DNA from: Streptomyces klenkii
GTDB lineage: Bacteria > Actinomycetota > Actinomycetes > Streptomycetales > Streptomycetaceae
Assembly: GCF_003626645.1 (NCBI RefSeq)
Contig: NZ_RBAM01000018.1
Span: 34,472-98,471 of the forward strand
DNA: 64,000 bases
Reading direction: 5' to 3'
The notes under the pieces are model-generated. The model saw only the letters and a list, made by a program, of their open reading frames with translations. It did no database searches and was not told where the DNA came from. A program made the position numbers and the translations under genes. Below, piece by piece: positions 31,674 through 39,718 of the stretch. Position 1 is the stretch's first letter; each line of letters opens with the position of its first letter.

Positions 31674-33205
31674 TCACGACGCTCGCCCGGCTGGAAGCCG
31701 TACGGGACGGGCGCGCGCAGCCCCTGACCACCGTGCGCCACCGGCATCTGGCCGAACAGCCGCTGGTGTTCGTCCCGCTGACCACGGCGGGCGAGGCCGG
31801 CGCCCCGCTCGGCGCGCTCGTCGGCACCGAGCGCGAGCGGCCCCGGCTGCTGGTGGTGCCGCAGCCGCGCGACCGTGACCTGCGCTTCGCGTTCCTCGCC
31901 GAGCTGGCCGAGGAGATGCTGCCCTACGTCGAGGGGTTCGCCGAAGACATCACCCTTGAGGAGCGCAAGGAGACCGACCCGGAGACCGGCAAGAAGGTCA
32001 CGGTCCAGGCCGAGCTGTGCGCCGGGGCGCCGCAGCTGCTGGTGCCGGGCGCGGCGGGCGTCTCGTACGTCCGGCTGCTCGGGCGCTCCATGCGCTTCCG
32101 CCGCACCGCGGAGCAGGACCCCGACGCACCCCACCCGGCTCCCCCGCGCGTGCCGCTCCTCGGCCGCTGGCTCACCCACTTCGGCGAGCGCGCCCGGGTG
32201 CCCGGCTCGTCGCTGCTGCTGCCGATGACGGAGCTCCTGGGCCGCCACTGGGCCACCGGCCAGAGCAGTCTGGAGGACCAGCACCTGGGGGCGCTGCTCG
32301 CCTGGATCGACCCGCCGGAGGGGCTGACGGGAGCGGAGGCCGCGCTGCGCGCGGAGCTCGCGCGCGACGCGGCCGGGCAGCTGCTCCACCCGCCCGCCGG
32401 CCCGGCCACCGACCCCGCCTTCGACAACAAGCTGCTGGCCCCGGCCGTCGCGCGCCACGACGCCGGGCTGCCGGGGGCCTCGAAGGAGATCCGCGCGCTC
32501 CTGGAGACGCAGCTGCGTCCCACGTGGGACGCGGTCTGGCGCGGCGTCGACCTGCTGCGGGCGCTGCCCGAGGGAGTGCGGGCCGGCGAGCGCTGGAAGC
32601 GGGACCGCTGGTCCTACACCGCGCACCGCGACCGCGTCCGGGCCGGCGAGCCGCCGCAGCCCCGGCGGGACGACGCGGTGACGGCCGCCCGCAAGCTCGC
32701 GGCGCGGGAGGCGGCCCAGGCGCAGCTGGAGGCCCAGGAGGCGCTGGACGATCCGCTGGTGATGGCCGGGCGGCGGCTGGCGGGCGAGGCGTTCACGGGG
32801 GAGGTCACCGAAGTGGTGATGGAGTACACGGAGGCGAAGGTGCCGCGGCCCAGGCCGCTGGTCACCGTGCGCACGGACGACGGCCCGTATCTGGCCGAGG
32901 GGGCGAAGGTGCACCGCGTCCTGCCGGGCGGCAAGGCGCAGCCCGGCGAGTTCGCGGGGCACGTGCCCGGTGAACCGGGGGCCCTGACGGTGCGTCTGAC
33001 GGGCGGCATGGGGCGGGGCCGGGAGCCCGAGCCCGGTTCGGTGCCGGAGAAGGGGGACCGCGTGTGCTGGACGCTCTTCGAGCACGCCCCGCGCGGCGGC
33101 CCGGAGCTGCCGGATCCCGAGCGGACGCCGTGGACGCACGGCGGGCCGCCCGGCGAGCCGGCGGCGGAGCTGCCCGATCCCGTGACCGCGGAGGACCTGC
33201 TGTGA
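31664..33205 (+). CDS. Middle protein of the nuclease-helicase operon, no recognised family
   Basis: A 513-residue soluble protein between the nuclease and helicase genes, overlapping both (10 bp and 4 bp). The N-terminal 330 residues are mixed alpha/beta, with LLVVPQPRDRDLRFAFLAEL and RVPLLGRWLTHFGERARVPG, and have no catalytic motif I know. A helical, charged stretch rich in Ala, Gln and Glu (KLAAREAAQAQLEAQEALDD) resembles a stalk. The last 130 residues are beta-rich (FTGEVTEVVMEYTEAKVP; RPLVTVRTDDGPYLAEGAKV) and could be the beta-barrel that precedes motif I in Dna2/Upf1-like helicases. That assignment is inference. Invariable coupling implies a complex. Confidence 0.75.
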   Translation: MSLITTLARLEAVRDGRAQPLTTVRHRHLAEQPLVFVPLTTAGEAGAPLGALVGTERERPRLLVVPQPRDRDLRFAFLAELAEEMLPYVEGFAEDITLEERKETDPETGKKVTVQAELCAGAPQLLVPGAAGVSYVRLLGRSMRFRRTAEQDPDAPHPAPPRVPLLGRWLTHFGERARVPGSSLLLPMTELLGRHWATGQSSLEDQHLGALLAWIDPPEGLTGAEAALRAELARDAAGQLLHPPAGPATDPAFDNKLLAPAVARHDAGLPGASKEIRALLETQLRPTWDAVWRGVDLLRALPEGVRAGERWKRDRWSYTAHRDRVRAGEPPQPRRDDAVTAARKLAAREAAQAQLEAQEALDDPLVMAGRRLAGEAFTGEVTEVVMEYTEAKVPRPRPLVTVRTDDGPYLAEGAKVHRVLPGGKAQPGEFAGHVPGEPGALTVRLTGGMGRGREPEPGSVPEKGDRVCWTLFEHAPRGGPELPDPERTPWTHGGPPGEPAAELPDPVTAEDLL

Positions 33206-34596
33206 GGACGCCCACGATGCACCCGGAGAACGCGGGGGCGGTGCCGCCGCAGCGCGGCCGCGCCTGGGACCCCGGCGCGGCCGCCGAGGACGTCACCCGC
33301 CGGATCCTGCACGACACCCTGCACAGCCCGGAGCGCGGCGTCGTGGTCGACTCGCCGCCGGGCGCGGGCAAGTCGACGCTCGTCGTCCGGGCCGCGCGGG
33401 AGCTGGCCGCGGCGGGCCGCCCGCTGATGGTCGTCGCGCAGACCAACGCCCAGGTGGACGACCTGGTGCTGCGGCTGGCCGCGAAGGACCCCGAGCTGCC
33501 GGTGGGGCGGCTGCACAGCAGCGACACGAACCCGTACGACCGGGCGCTCGACGCCCTGCCCTCGGTGGTGACCTCCCCGAAGGCCGCCGCGCTGGCGGGG
33601 CTGCCGGTCGTGGTGTCCACGGCCGCGAAGTGGGCGCACACGAAGGCCGCCGAGCCGTGGGGCCACGCGATCGTGGACGAGGCCTACCAGATGCGGTCGG
33701 ACGCCCTGCTCGCCGTGGCCGGGCTCTTCGAGCGGGCGCTGTTCGTGGGCGACCCCGGGCAGCTGGACCCCTTCAGCGTGGTGGGGGCGGACGGCGTCGC
33801 GCAGTGGGCCGGGCTGTCGTACGACCCGTCGGCGAGCGCGGTGAGCACACTGCTCGCCCACAACCCGCGGCTGCCGCAGCACCGGCTGCCGGTGTCCTGG
33901 CGGCTGCCCGCGTCCGCCGCGCCGCTGGTGTCGGCCGCCTTCTATCCGTACACGCCCTTCCGCAGCGGCACGGCCCACGGCGACCGGCGGCTGTCCTTCG
34001 GCGTGGCGTCGGACGGCTCGGGCCCGGACCGGGTACTGGACGAGGCGGCCGTCTCGGGCTGGGGCCTGCTGGAGCTCCCCGCCCGGCACACGCCGCGCAC
34101 GGACCCGGAGGCGGTCGGCGCGGTCGCGCGCGTCGTGCGGCGGCTGCTGGACCGGGGCGGGGTGACGGTCAGCGAAGCGGGGCCGGATCCGGTGCCGCTC
34201 ACGGCCGCCCGGATCGCGGTCGGCACGGCCCACCGCGACCAGGCCGCCGCGGTCCGTACGGCGCTGGCCGGCCTGGGCGTGCAGGGCGTCACGGTCGACA
34301 CGGCGAACCGGCTCCAGGGCCGGGAGTTCGACGTGACGGTCGTCCTCCACCCGCTGTCGGGCCGCCCGGACGCGACGGCCTTCCACCTGGAGACGGGCCG
34401 CCTGTGCGTCCTCGCCTCGCGGCACCGGCACGCGTGCATCGTCGTGTGCCGCGCGGGCGTGGACCGCCTCCTGGACGACCACCCGTCGACGGAGCCGGTG
34501 CAGCTGGGGGTGACGGTGAAGTTCCCGGACGGCTGGGAGGCGAACCATGCGGTGCTGGCGCATCTGGCCGAGCACCGGGTGGCTTGGCGCGGGTGA
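33202..34596 (+). CDS. SF1B (Upf1/Dna2-like) DNA/RNA helicase
   Basis: A 464-residue superfamily 1 helicase core. Walker A is DSPPGAGKST (50-59), motif Ia VAQTNAQVDDL (78-88), motif II VDEAYQ (158-163), motif III GDPGQLDP (183-190), motif IV LPVSWRLP (229-236), motif V VTVDTANRLQGREFD (363-377) and motif VI near 400-415 (RLCVLASRHRHACIVV). It lacks the N-terminal stalk and barrel that such helicases usually have; the upstream 513-aa protein may supply them. GTG 33202 overlaps the preceding stop (GTGA) with GGAGG 7 nt upstream. ATG 33217 is an alternative. Confidence 0.88.
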   Translation: MRTPTMHPENAGAVPPQRGRAWDPGAAAEDVTRRILHDTLHSPERGVVVDSPPGAGKSTLVVRAARELAAAGRPLMVVAQTNAQVDDLVLRLAAKDPELPVGRLHSSDTNPYDRALDALPSVVTSPKAAALAGLPVVVSTAAKWAHTKAAEPWGHAIVDEAYQMRSDALLAVAGLFERALFVGDPGQLDPFSVVGADGVAQWAGLSYDPSASAVSTLLAHNPRLPQHRLPVSWRLPASAAPLVSAAFYPYTPFRSGTAHGDRRLSFGVASDGSGPDRVLDEAAVSGWGLLELPARHTPRTDPEAVGAVARVVRRLLDRGGVTVSEAGPDPVPLTAARIAVGTAHRDQAAAVRTALAGLGVQGVTVDTANRLQGREFDVTVVLHPLSGRPDATAFHLETGRLCVLASRHRHACIVVCRAGVDRLLDDHPSTEPVQLGVTVKFPDGWEANHAVLAHLAEHRVAWRG

Positions 34597-34680
34597 GCCG
34601 CCGCGGCGAGGCCGCCGAGGGGCGCTCTTGCGGTGCGCAGGACAATGGAGGGCGGTGCAGACGATCCTGGAGGTATGTAC

Positions 34681-35049
34681 ATGTCCGAGCCGCAGTCGGC
34701 TCCCGACGCGGGTCCGAGCGACCGGCCGCGTCGTCTGAAGCCCGCGCAGCTGCTCTTCGAGCCCCCGGAGGCGGTCGCCGACCCCGAGCACTTCTTCGAT
34801 CTGGAGTCGATCGAGGACCCCCGTGAGCTGCTGGCCCGTTCCACGGAGCTCGCGCTGGCCTTCCGTGCCGCGGCCGACCGGGCGACCGAGTTCCAGGCCG
34901 TGGCGGCGGCCCAGCTCGCCGACCCCCGGCGCTTCGACCGCCTGTCCACGGCCGTGATCGCCGAGCGCGCCGAGTGGAGCGAGGACTATGCGAAGAAGAT
35001 GGTCGAGTTCGGCCGTGACCTGCTGCGCGGCGGCGGGACCGAGGAGTGA
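34681..35049 (+). CDS. Small conserved hypothetical protein after the helicase
   Basis: A 122-residue acidic, mostly helical soluble protein. An N-terminal disordered Pro/Ser/Asp-rich part precedes helices with ELLARSTELALAFRAAADRA and FDRLSTAVIAERAEWSEDYA. No family is recognised. The ATG at 34681 has GGAGG 7 nt upstream; ATG 34675 is too close to it. It lies 84 bp past the helicase stop, with a possible -10 (GACAAT near 34651), so it may have its own promoter. Confidence 0.65.
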   Translation: MSEPQSAPDAGPSDRPRRLKPAQLLFEPPEAVADPEHFFDLESIEDPRELLARSTELALAFRAAADRATEFQAVAAAQLADPRRFDRLSTAVIAERAEWSEDYAKKMVEFGRDLLRGGGTEE

Positions 35050-35228
35050 CCGGCGCCGCTTGAGGCGCGCCGCACCCCGGTCCGGGGCCCCCTCGCACCC
35101 CGGACGGCCCGTGGTCACCACGCCGACCATGGGCCGTTGGCATATGCGGCGCGCAAAATAGCGCACCGCACCCCGCGCTGTCCCGACTTCCGCAACTACC
35201 CGGATCCGCTCCGGCCGCACCGCTGAGC

Positions 35229-35900
35229 ATGGGCGCCATGACCTCTCGGCAGTACGACCCGCGCGATCCGCTCATCCGGCCGTTCCCCCGGCACGGCGAC
35301 GCCCCCGGCGCCTCCGGCGTCCCCGGCGTCTCCTCCCGGCTCCCCGGCACCGCCGCCCACGTCACGCTCGCCGGGGCGGACTGGCTCGCCTCGGCCAGCC
35401 CCTTCCCCCGGAGCGTGCACGCGCTGTGGATCGACTGCCCGGCCAGCCCGGTCGTGCTGCCGTGCGGCGTCGCGTTCGACGTGGTCAGCGCGCCCGCCCT
35501 GTTCGGCCGCCGGGTGCTGGACCGGTTATGGGAGAAGGGGCCGGGCTCGGGCCCGGTCGCCGCCCAGCGCGGCCGGCTCCAGCTGTTCGCGGCCCCCGGC
35601 ACCGCCCAGCGCCTGCCCGCGCTGCTCGGCTGGGAGGAGTGGGCGCGCGCGATGCCCCCGCTGCTGTGCCACGGCGCGGGCGACACCGTGACCATCCCCC
35701 CGCTCTACCCCCCGGGCCCGGACGAGCCCGCGCCGCCCGTCTCACGCTGGGTGGTCGCCCCGGAGGTGCGCCACCCGTGGCTGCCGAACGCGGAGGCGCT
35801 GCTGTGGGCGTGCGTGCGGGTGGCGCGCGCGGAGGCCGGCTCTCCGCTGGCGGAGCTCCCCCGCCGTACGAAGGGCCGTGCGCCCGAGCCCGCTCTGTGA
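35229..35900 (+). CDS. Conserved hypothetical protein, possible primase/polymerase-like
   Basis: A 223-residue soluble protein. After a Pro/Gly-rich N-terminus, the core begins at TLAGADWLASASPFPRSVHA and continues with VVLPCGVAFDVVSAPALFGR. This phrasing resembles the N-terminal region of streptomycete proteins annotated as bifunctional primase/polymerase, but I do not see a full catalytic acidic triad and would not assert activity. The start is uncertain between ATG 35229 and ATG 35238; neither has a good ribosome site. The gene is flanked downstream by tRNA-Lys. Confidence 0.6.
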   Translation: MGAMTSRQYDPRDPLIRPFPRHGDAPGASGVPGVSSRLPGTAAHVTLAGADWLASASPFPRSVHALWIDCPASPVVLPCGVAFDVVSAPALFGRRVLDRLWEKGPGSGPVAAQRGRLQLFAAPGTAQRLPALLGWEEWARAMPPLLCHGAGDTVTIPPLYPPGPDEPAPPVSRWVVAPEVRHPWLPNAEALLWACVRVARAEAGSPLAELPRRTKGRAPEPAL

Positions 35901-36052
35901 GCTGCCGCCCCGCCCTGCCGCCCGCCCCGCCGCGCAACCCCCCGTGTGGCCCAGGCCACCCCTCTGACCTGCACAACCACCCCCGTGGCCCGCTGAAACA
36001 TCCGGATTTTCGTTCCACCCGATCAGGGTGCTAAAGTCTTCCCTGTCAGCAG

Positions 36053-36126
36053 GCGCCGCTAGCTCAGTTGGTTAGAGCAGCTGACTCTTAATCAGCGGGT
36101 CCGGGGTTCGAGTCCCTGGCGGCGCA
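36053..36126 (+). tRNA. tRNA-Lys (CTT), copy 1
   Basis: A 74-nt cloverleaf: acceptor GCGCCGC/GCGGCGC, D-arm GCTC/GAGC, anticodon CTT in CTGACTCTTAATCAG, T-loop TTCGAGT, discriminator A, no encoded CCA. The sequence is identical to the copies at 41892 and 46577. The leader CTGTCAGCAG immediately upstream is shared by all three. Confidence 0.96.
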
Positions 36127-36133
36127 CAGACAG

Positions 36134-36167
36134 ACGAAGGCCCTCACCGCAAGGTGAGGGCCTTCGT
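36134..36167 (+). terminator. Terminator after tRNA-Lys copy 1
   Basis: A perfect 15-bp stem, ACGAAGGCCCTCACC with GGTGAGGGCCTTCGT, and a GCAA tetraloop, 7 bp after the tRNA. The same hairpin follows copy 2. Confidence 0.85.
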
Positions 36168-36199
36168 CGTACGCGCCGCACCGCACGCGCCGCGTTGCC

Positions 36200-37444
36200 T
36201 TACGCCCGGCTCACCCCCACGGTCCACGACCCGCCGGCCGTCCGCCCCCGTACGGTCACCCGGACCCCGTCCGCCTCCGAGCTGAGCGACTCCCCCACGC
36301 CCAGCGGCGCGTCGGCCAGCGGCGGGTAGACGGACTCGCCCCAGCAGGCCTGGTGGCCCGGGTGCCCGTCGAGGACCTGCACCGGCCCGCCGCCGGAAGC
36401 CGTATCGCTGTGCACGCGGTAGATGAGGACGCCTTCGGTGCAGGCGCCGCTGTCGTTGCCGAAGGCGGAGCGCGCCTCGACGGCGAGGGCCGTGGTCGTA
36501 CCCGTACGGATGACGACCAGGCGGGTGCGGTTGTCGCCGCCCGGCTGCATCGGCGTCTCCAGCGGCTGGAGCGTGTAGAGGGCGCGGCTGGGGCCGCGGG
36601 CGCAGGCGACCTGCGCCGGGGTGAGCCAGCCGAGCTTCCACTTGTGCCAGCCGAAGGGGTCGGAGGCGAGCCCGAACTGGCTGCCCATGAGGTCCCAGTC
36701 GCCGACGTGGGTGTCCCAGTCGCCCTTGCCGTCGGTGGGCCGGTGGTAGAGGTCGGGCAGGTCCAGGACGTGCCCGGTCTCGTGGGCGAGGACGTTGCGG
36801 TCGGGCGGGTGGTGCTCGAAGACGGTGACGATGCGGCGCAGCGGGACGCCGTCGGCCTGGAGCGGCCGGTCGAGGTTGACGACCTTGGTCGCGTCGGAGT
36901 CGACGCCGGGGGCGTCGGGGTCGGCGACGAGGTAGACGAGGTCGTAGCGGCTGAAGTCCACGCCGGGGTCGGCCGCGGCGACGGCGTCGCGCAGGTAGTC
37001 GGAGCGCCGGTCGCCGTCCCAGTCGCGCTGTATCCGGTACGAGGTGGCGGACCGGGGCATCCGGAACCACCGCTTCACCGGATGGGCGCGCAGCGAGAAC
37101 CGCCCGTAGGACGCCCGTTCGAAGAAGCGGGAGGTGGCGGGGAAGTGGTCGGCCGCGAGCTTCTCCGGGCTCACCGCGGGCTTGGAGTCCGGGAAGGACA
37201 GGAAGATCATGACCGCGTCGAGCCGGCCCACGGGCCGTGGGTAGGCGGGGTTCCAGCTGTCGAGCCCTTCGGAGTGGTGGGCCTGGCTGCGCGGGAGCGC
37301 GCAGGGCCCGCCGGGCCCCACGGCCTGCGCGGGGACGGCGACGAGCGTGGTCGCCGCGATCGCGCACAGGACGGTGAGGACGGCCCCGACGCGGCGCAGG
37401 CGCCGCGGCCGGTCCACTCCCATGGGTGTCTGCGGACGCACCAC
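36200..37444 (-). CDS. Secreted M6-like zinc metalloprotease
   Basis: A 414-residue secreted protease. The signal peptide covers about residues 1-41 (VGAVLTVLCAIAATTLVAVP, cleavage after AQA). The zinc motif is HETGHVLDLPDLYH, fitting the extended HExxHxxxxPD form of immune-inhibitor-A/M6-type proteases. WDLMGSQFGLASDPFGWHKW downstream corresponds to the conserved Met-turn region. A C-terminal beta-rich domain (about 290-414) may bind substrate. GTG 37444 follows GGGAGG by five bases; ATG at residue 8 is an alternative. It is convergent with tRNA-Lys copy 1 and divergent from cdgA. Confidence 0.87.
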   Translation of the reverse strand: MVRPQTPMGVDRPRRLRRVGAVLTVLCAIAATTLVAVPAQAVGPGGPCALPRSQAHHSEGLDSWNPAYPRPVGRLDAVMIFLSFPDSKPAVSPEKLAADHFPATSRFFERASYGRFSLRAHPVKRWFRMPRSATSYRIQRDWDGDRRSDYLRDAVAAADPGVDFSRYDLVYLVADPDAPGVDSDATKVVNLDRPLQADGVPLRRIVTVFEHHPPDRNVLAHETGHVLDLPDLYHRPTDGKGDWDTHVGDWDLMGSQFGLASDPFGWHKWKLGWLTPAQVACARGPSRALYTLQPLETPMQPGGDNRTRLVVIRTGTTTALAVEARSAFGNDSGACTEGVLIYRVHSDTASGGGPVQVLDGHPGHQACWGESVYPPLADAPLGVGESLSSEADGVRVTVRGRTAGGSWTVGVSRA

Positions 37445-37564
37445 GTCGACCTCCCGGGACGGATTCGGGACACCTCATCCACCCTCGGTGGATTTGTGGT
37501 GTTATGCCCTATTCCGCTGCTCCGGTCGAGTGACTAGGCCGACTTCTGGGTACATCACACTCAG

Positions 37565-37577
37565 TCACTGATGGTCA
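37565..37577. promoter_or_regulatory. BldD-type box upstream of cdgA
   Basis: TCACTGATGGTCA fits the BldD consensus TNAC-N5-GTNA exactly. It lies in the 386-bp gap between the protease gene and the GGDEF-EAL gene. BldD control of the S. coelicolor orthologue cdgA is established (from memory), so a functional site is likely. The rest of the gap shows no other clear element. Confidence 0.65.
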
Positions 37578-37830
37578 ATCGAGATGGTGTGGCACTACAG
37601 GCTCAGGCACGAGCGCGCACGGTCGTGCAGAAGTGGACAACCCGGGGTCGGCGGCCCGGCCTCGCTCATGAGGGCCGCTGGAACGGTCCTCTCGCGAGCT
37701 CTATGATCGCCACATTTCCAGCACGGATACCCCGGGCGGACGGCCTCCCGCCGCCTGTTCGGACACGCGTACGAGATCCATGAGACCCATACGAAGCCAG
37801 TGCGGAACGAATGCCATGCGGGAGCGAGCG

Positions 37831-39588
37831 GTGAGCGGAACCCTCGATGGCCAGGGCGGCGCGCCCGGCCCTACGCCTACAGTCGTCACGCAACGTAATG
37901 AATCCAGTGATTTTCGTGCCGCGTTCAATGCCGCACAGCTCGCCATGGCCGTGGTGGGCCGCGACGGCCTGGTGCGCACCGCCAACCACGCCCTCGGGGC
38001 GCTGCTCGGCACCGATCCGGCCCGGCTCGCCGACGCCCCGGCCGCCGAATTCACCGGCCTGCGCGAGGACTCGCGCACCTGGAGCGCGTACCGCGAAGTG
38101 CTGCTCGGCCGCCGCGAGCGGCTGCACTGCACCCGGCGGCTGAAGCACACCGGCGGCCAGGGGGTGTGGGCCGAGGTGATCGTCACGCCGCTGCCCGACA
38201 GCTGCGACACCCTCCTGTCCGTCGCCGACATCAGCGACCGGCGCGACCTGCGGGCCCGCCTGCGGCACCTGCGGATGCACGACCCCGTCACCCGGCTGCC
38301 CAACCGCAGCCTCTTCTTCGAGCGGCTGACCACCGCGCTCGCCACGGCCTCCGCCGCGGACGGCGGCACCGGCCGGATCGGCGTCTGCTATCTCGACCTC
38401 GACGGCTTCAAGGCCATCAACGACACCCTCGGCCACCGGGCCGGCGACAGACTCCTGGGCGCGGTGGCCCGCCGGCTGAGCGAGTGCGCCGCGCCCGGCG
38501 GCCATCTCGTCGCCCGCCTCGGCGGCGACGAATTCGCCCTGCTGGTCGAGGAGTCGGCGGGCACCGAGCAGCTCGTGGAGCTCGCCGCCTGCGTCCAGGA
38601 CCGGCTCCAGCGGCCCTTCGAGGTGGCCGGCCAGCGGCTGTCGGTCTCGGCCAGCATCGGCGTCGTGGAGCGGCCCGCGGCCGGCACCCACGCCACCGAG
38701 CTGATGCAGGCCGCCGACACCACGCTGTACTGGGCGAAGGCCGACGGCAAGGCCCGCTGGACGCTCTTCGACCCCGAGCGCAACGCCCACCGGATGACCC
38801 GTCAGGCCCTGTCCAGCACGCTGCGGCCCGCGGTCGAGCGGGGCGAGTTCGTGCTCCAGTACCAGCCGCTGGTCGGTCTGGTCGACGGGGTCGTCCGCGG
38901 GGTGGAGGCGCTGGTCCGCTGGCGGCACCCGCAGCTCGGGATGCTCCCGCCGAATCGGTTCATCGGCCTCGCCGAGGAGACCGGCGCCATCGTCCCCCTC
39001 GGCCGCTGGGTGCTCGGGACGGCCTGCCGCCAGGCCAGGCTCTGGCAGCTCGCACACCCCGCGGAGCCGATCGTCGTCAGCGTCAACGTCGCGGTGCGGC
39101 AGGTGTGGGACTCCGACCTCGTCTCCGACGTGGCGGCCATCCTCGCCGAGACGGGCCTGCCGCCGCGGCTCCTTCAGCTGGAGCTCACCGAATCGGCCGT
39201 CATGGGCTCGGCCGGCCGCCCCCTGCAACAGCTGCGCCAGCTCAGCGACATGGGCGTGGCCATCGCCATCGACGACTTCGGCACGGGCTACTCCAACCTC
39301 GCCTACCTCAGCCGCCTGCCGGTCTCCACGCTCAAGCTCGACGGCTCCTTCGTACGGGGCTTCCGCGCGGAGGAGCCGCCGAACCCGGCGGACGAGACGA
39401 TCGTCGAGGCTCTCGTCCAGCTCGCCCACCGGCTGGGGATCACGGTGACGGCGGAGTGCGTGGAGAGCGCGGAGCAGGCGGAGCGGCTCGGCCGCATCGG
39501 CTGCGACACGGGACAGGGCTGGTTCTACTCCCGCCCCGTCCCGGCGGACTCGATCTCGTCACTGCTGACGACGGGGGTGCGGCCGTAG
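37831..39588 (+). CDS. cdgA: PAS-GGDEF-EAL c-di-GMP turnover protein (CdgA-like)
   Basis: About 585 residues, cytosolic. A PAS-like sensory domain covers roughly residues 25-150. The diguanylate cyclase motif is intact as RLGGDEFALL near residue 230, with no RxxD inhibitory site visible just upstream. The EAL domain starts with GVEALVRWRHP near 358 and keeps LELTES, AIDDFGTGYSNL, LKLDGSFV and TAECVES, so phosphodiesterase activity is also plausible. GTG 37831 is chosen for GGGAG 6 nt upstream; ATG 37780 and 37816 are alternatives. The BldD-type box upstream supports identity with cdgA, a developmental regulator. Confidence 0.88.
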   Translation: MSGTLDGQGGAPGPTPTVVTQRNESSDFRAAFNAAQLAMAVVGRDGLVRTANHALGALLGTDPARLADAPAAEFTGLREDSRTWSAYREVLLGRRERLHCTRRLKHTGGQGVWAEVIVTPLPDSCDTLLSVADISDRRDLRARLRHLRMHDPVTRLPNRSLFFERLTTALATASAADGGTGRIGVCYLDLDGFKAINDTLGHRAGDRLLGAVARRLSECAAPGGHLVARLGGDEFALLVEESAGTEQLVELAACVQDRLQRPFEVAGQRLSVSASIGVVERPAAGTHATELMQAADTTLYWAKADGKARWTLFDPERNAHRMTRQALSSTLRPAVERGEFVLQYQPLVGLVDGVVRGVEALVRWRHPQLGMLPPNRFIGLAEETGAIVPLGRWVLGTACRQARLWQLAHPAEPIVVSVNVAVRQVWDSDLVSDVAAILAETGLPPRLLQLELTESAVMGSAGRPLQQLRQLSDMGVAIAIDDFGTGYSNLAYLSRLPVSTLKLDGSFVRGFRAEEPPNPADETIVEALVQLAHRLGITVTAECVESAEQAERLGRIGCDTGQGWFYSRPVPADSISSLLTTGVRP

Positions 39589-39656
39589 GTCCGTCCGCGC
39601 GAGGTTCGCCCGCGCGCCGTGGGGCGGGCGCACTCTCCGCCGCGGCGGCGACGTGC

Positions 39657-39672
39657 CCGCCCGCGCGGGCGG
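39657..39672. terminator. Palindrome between convergent cdgA and oxidoreductase genes
   Basis: CCGCCCGCGCGGGCGG is a perfect 16-bp palindrome 69 bp past the cdgA stop and 26 bp past the stop of the convergent oxidoreductase. It may act as a bidirectional terminator, though it can form a hairpin only with a very small loop. Confidence 0.4.
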
Positions 39673-39680
39673 AACCGCTG

Positions 39681-39718
39681 GTTCGCCCCGTACGCGTCTA
39701 GTTCAACCCGTACGCGTC
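39681..39718. repeat. Tandem 18-bp duplication at the oxidoreductase 3' end
   Basis: Copies at 39681-39698 and 39701-39718 match at 16 of 18 bases around CCCGTACGCGTC. The second copy encodes the last residues of the LLM oxidoreductase and the first lies just past its stop. Confidence 0.8.
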
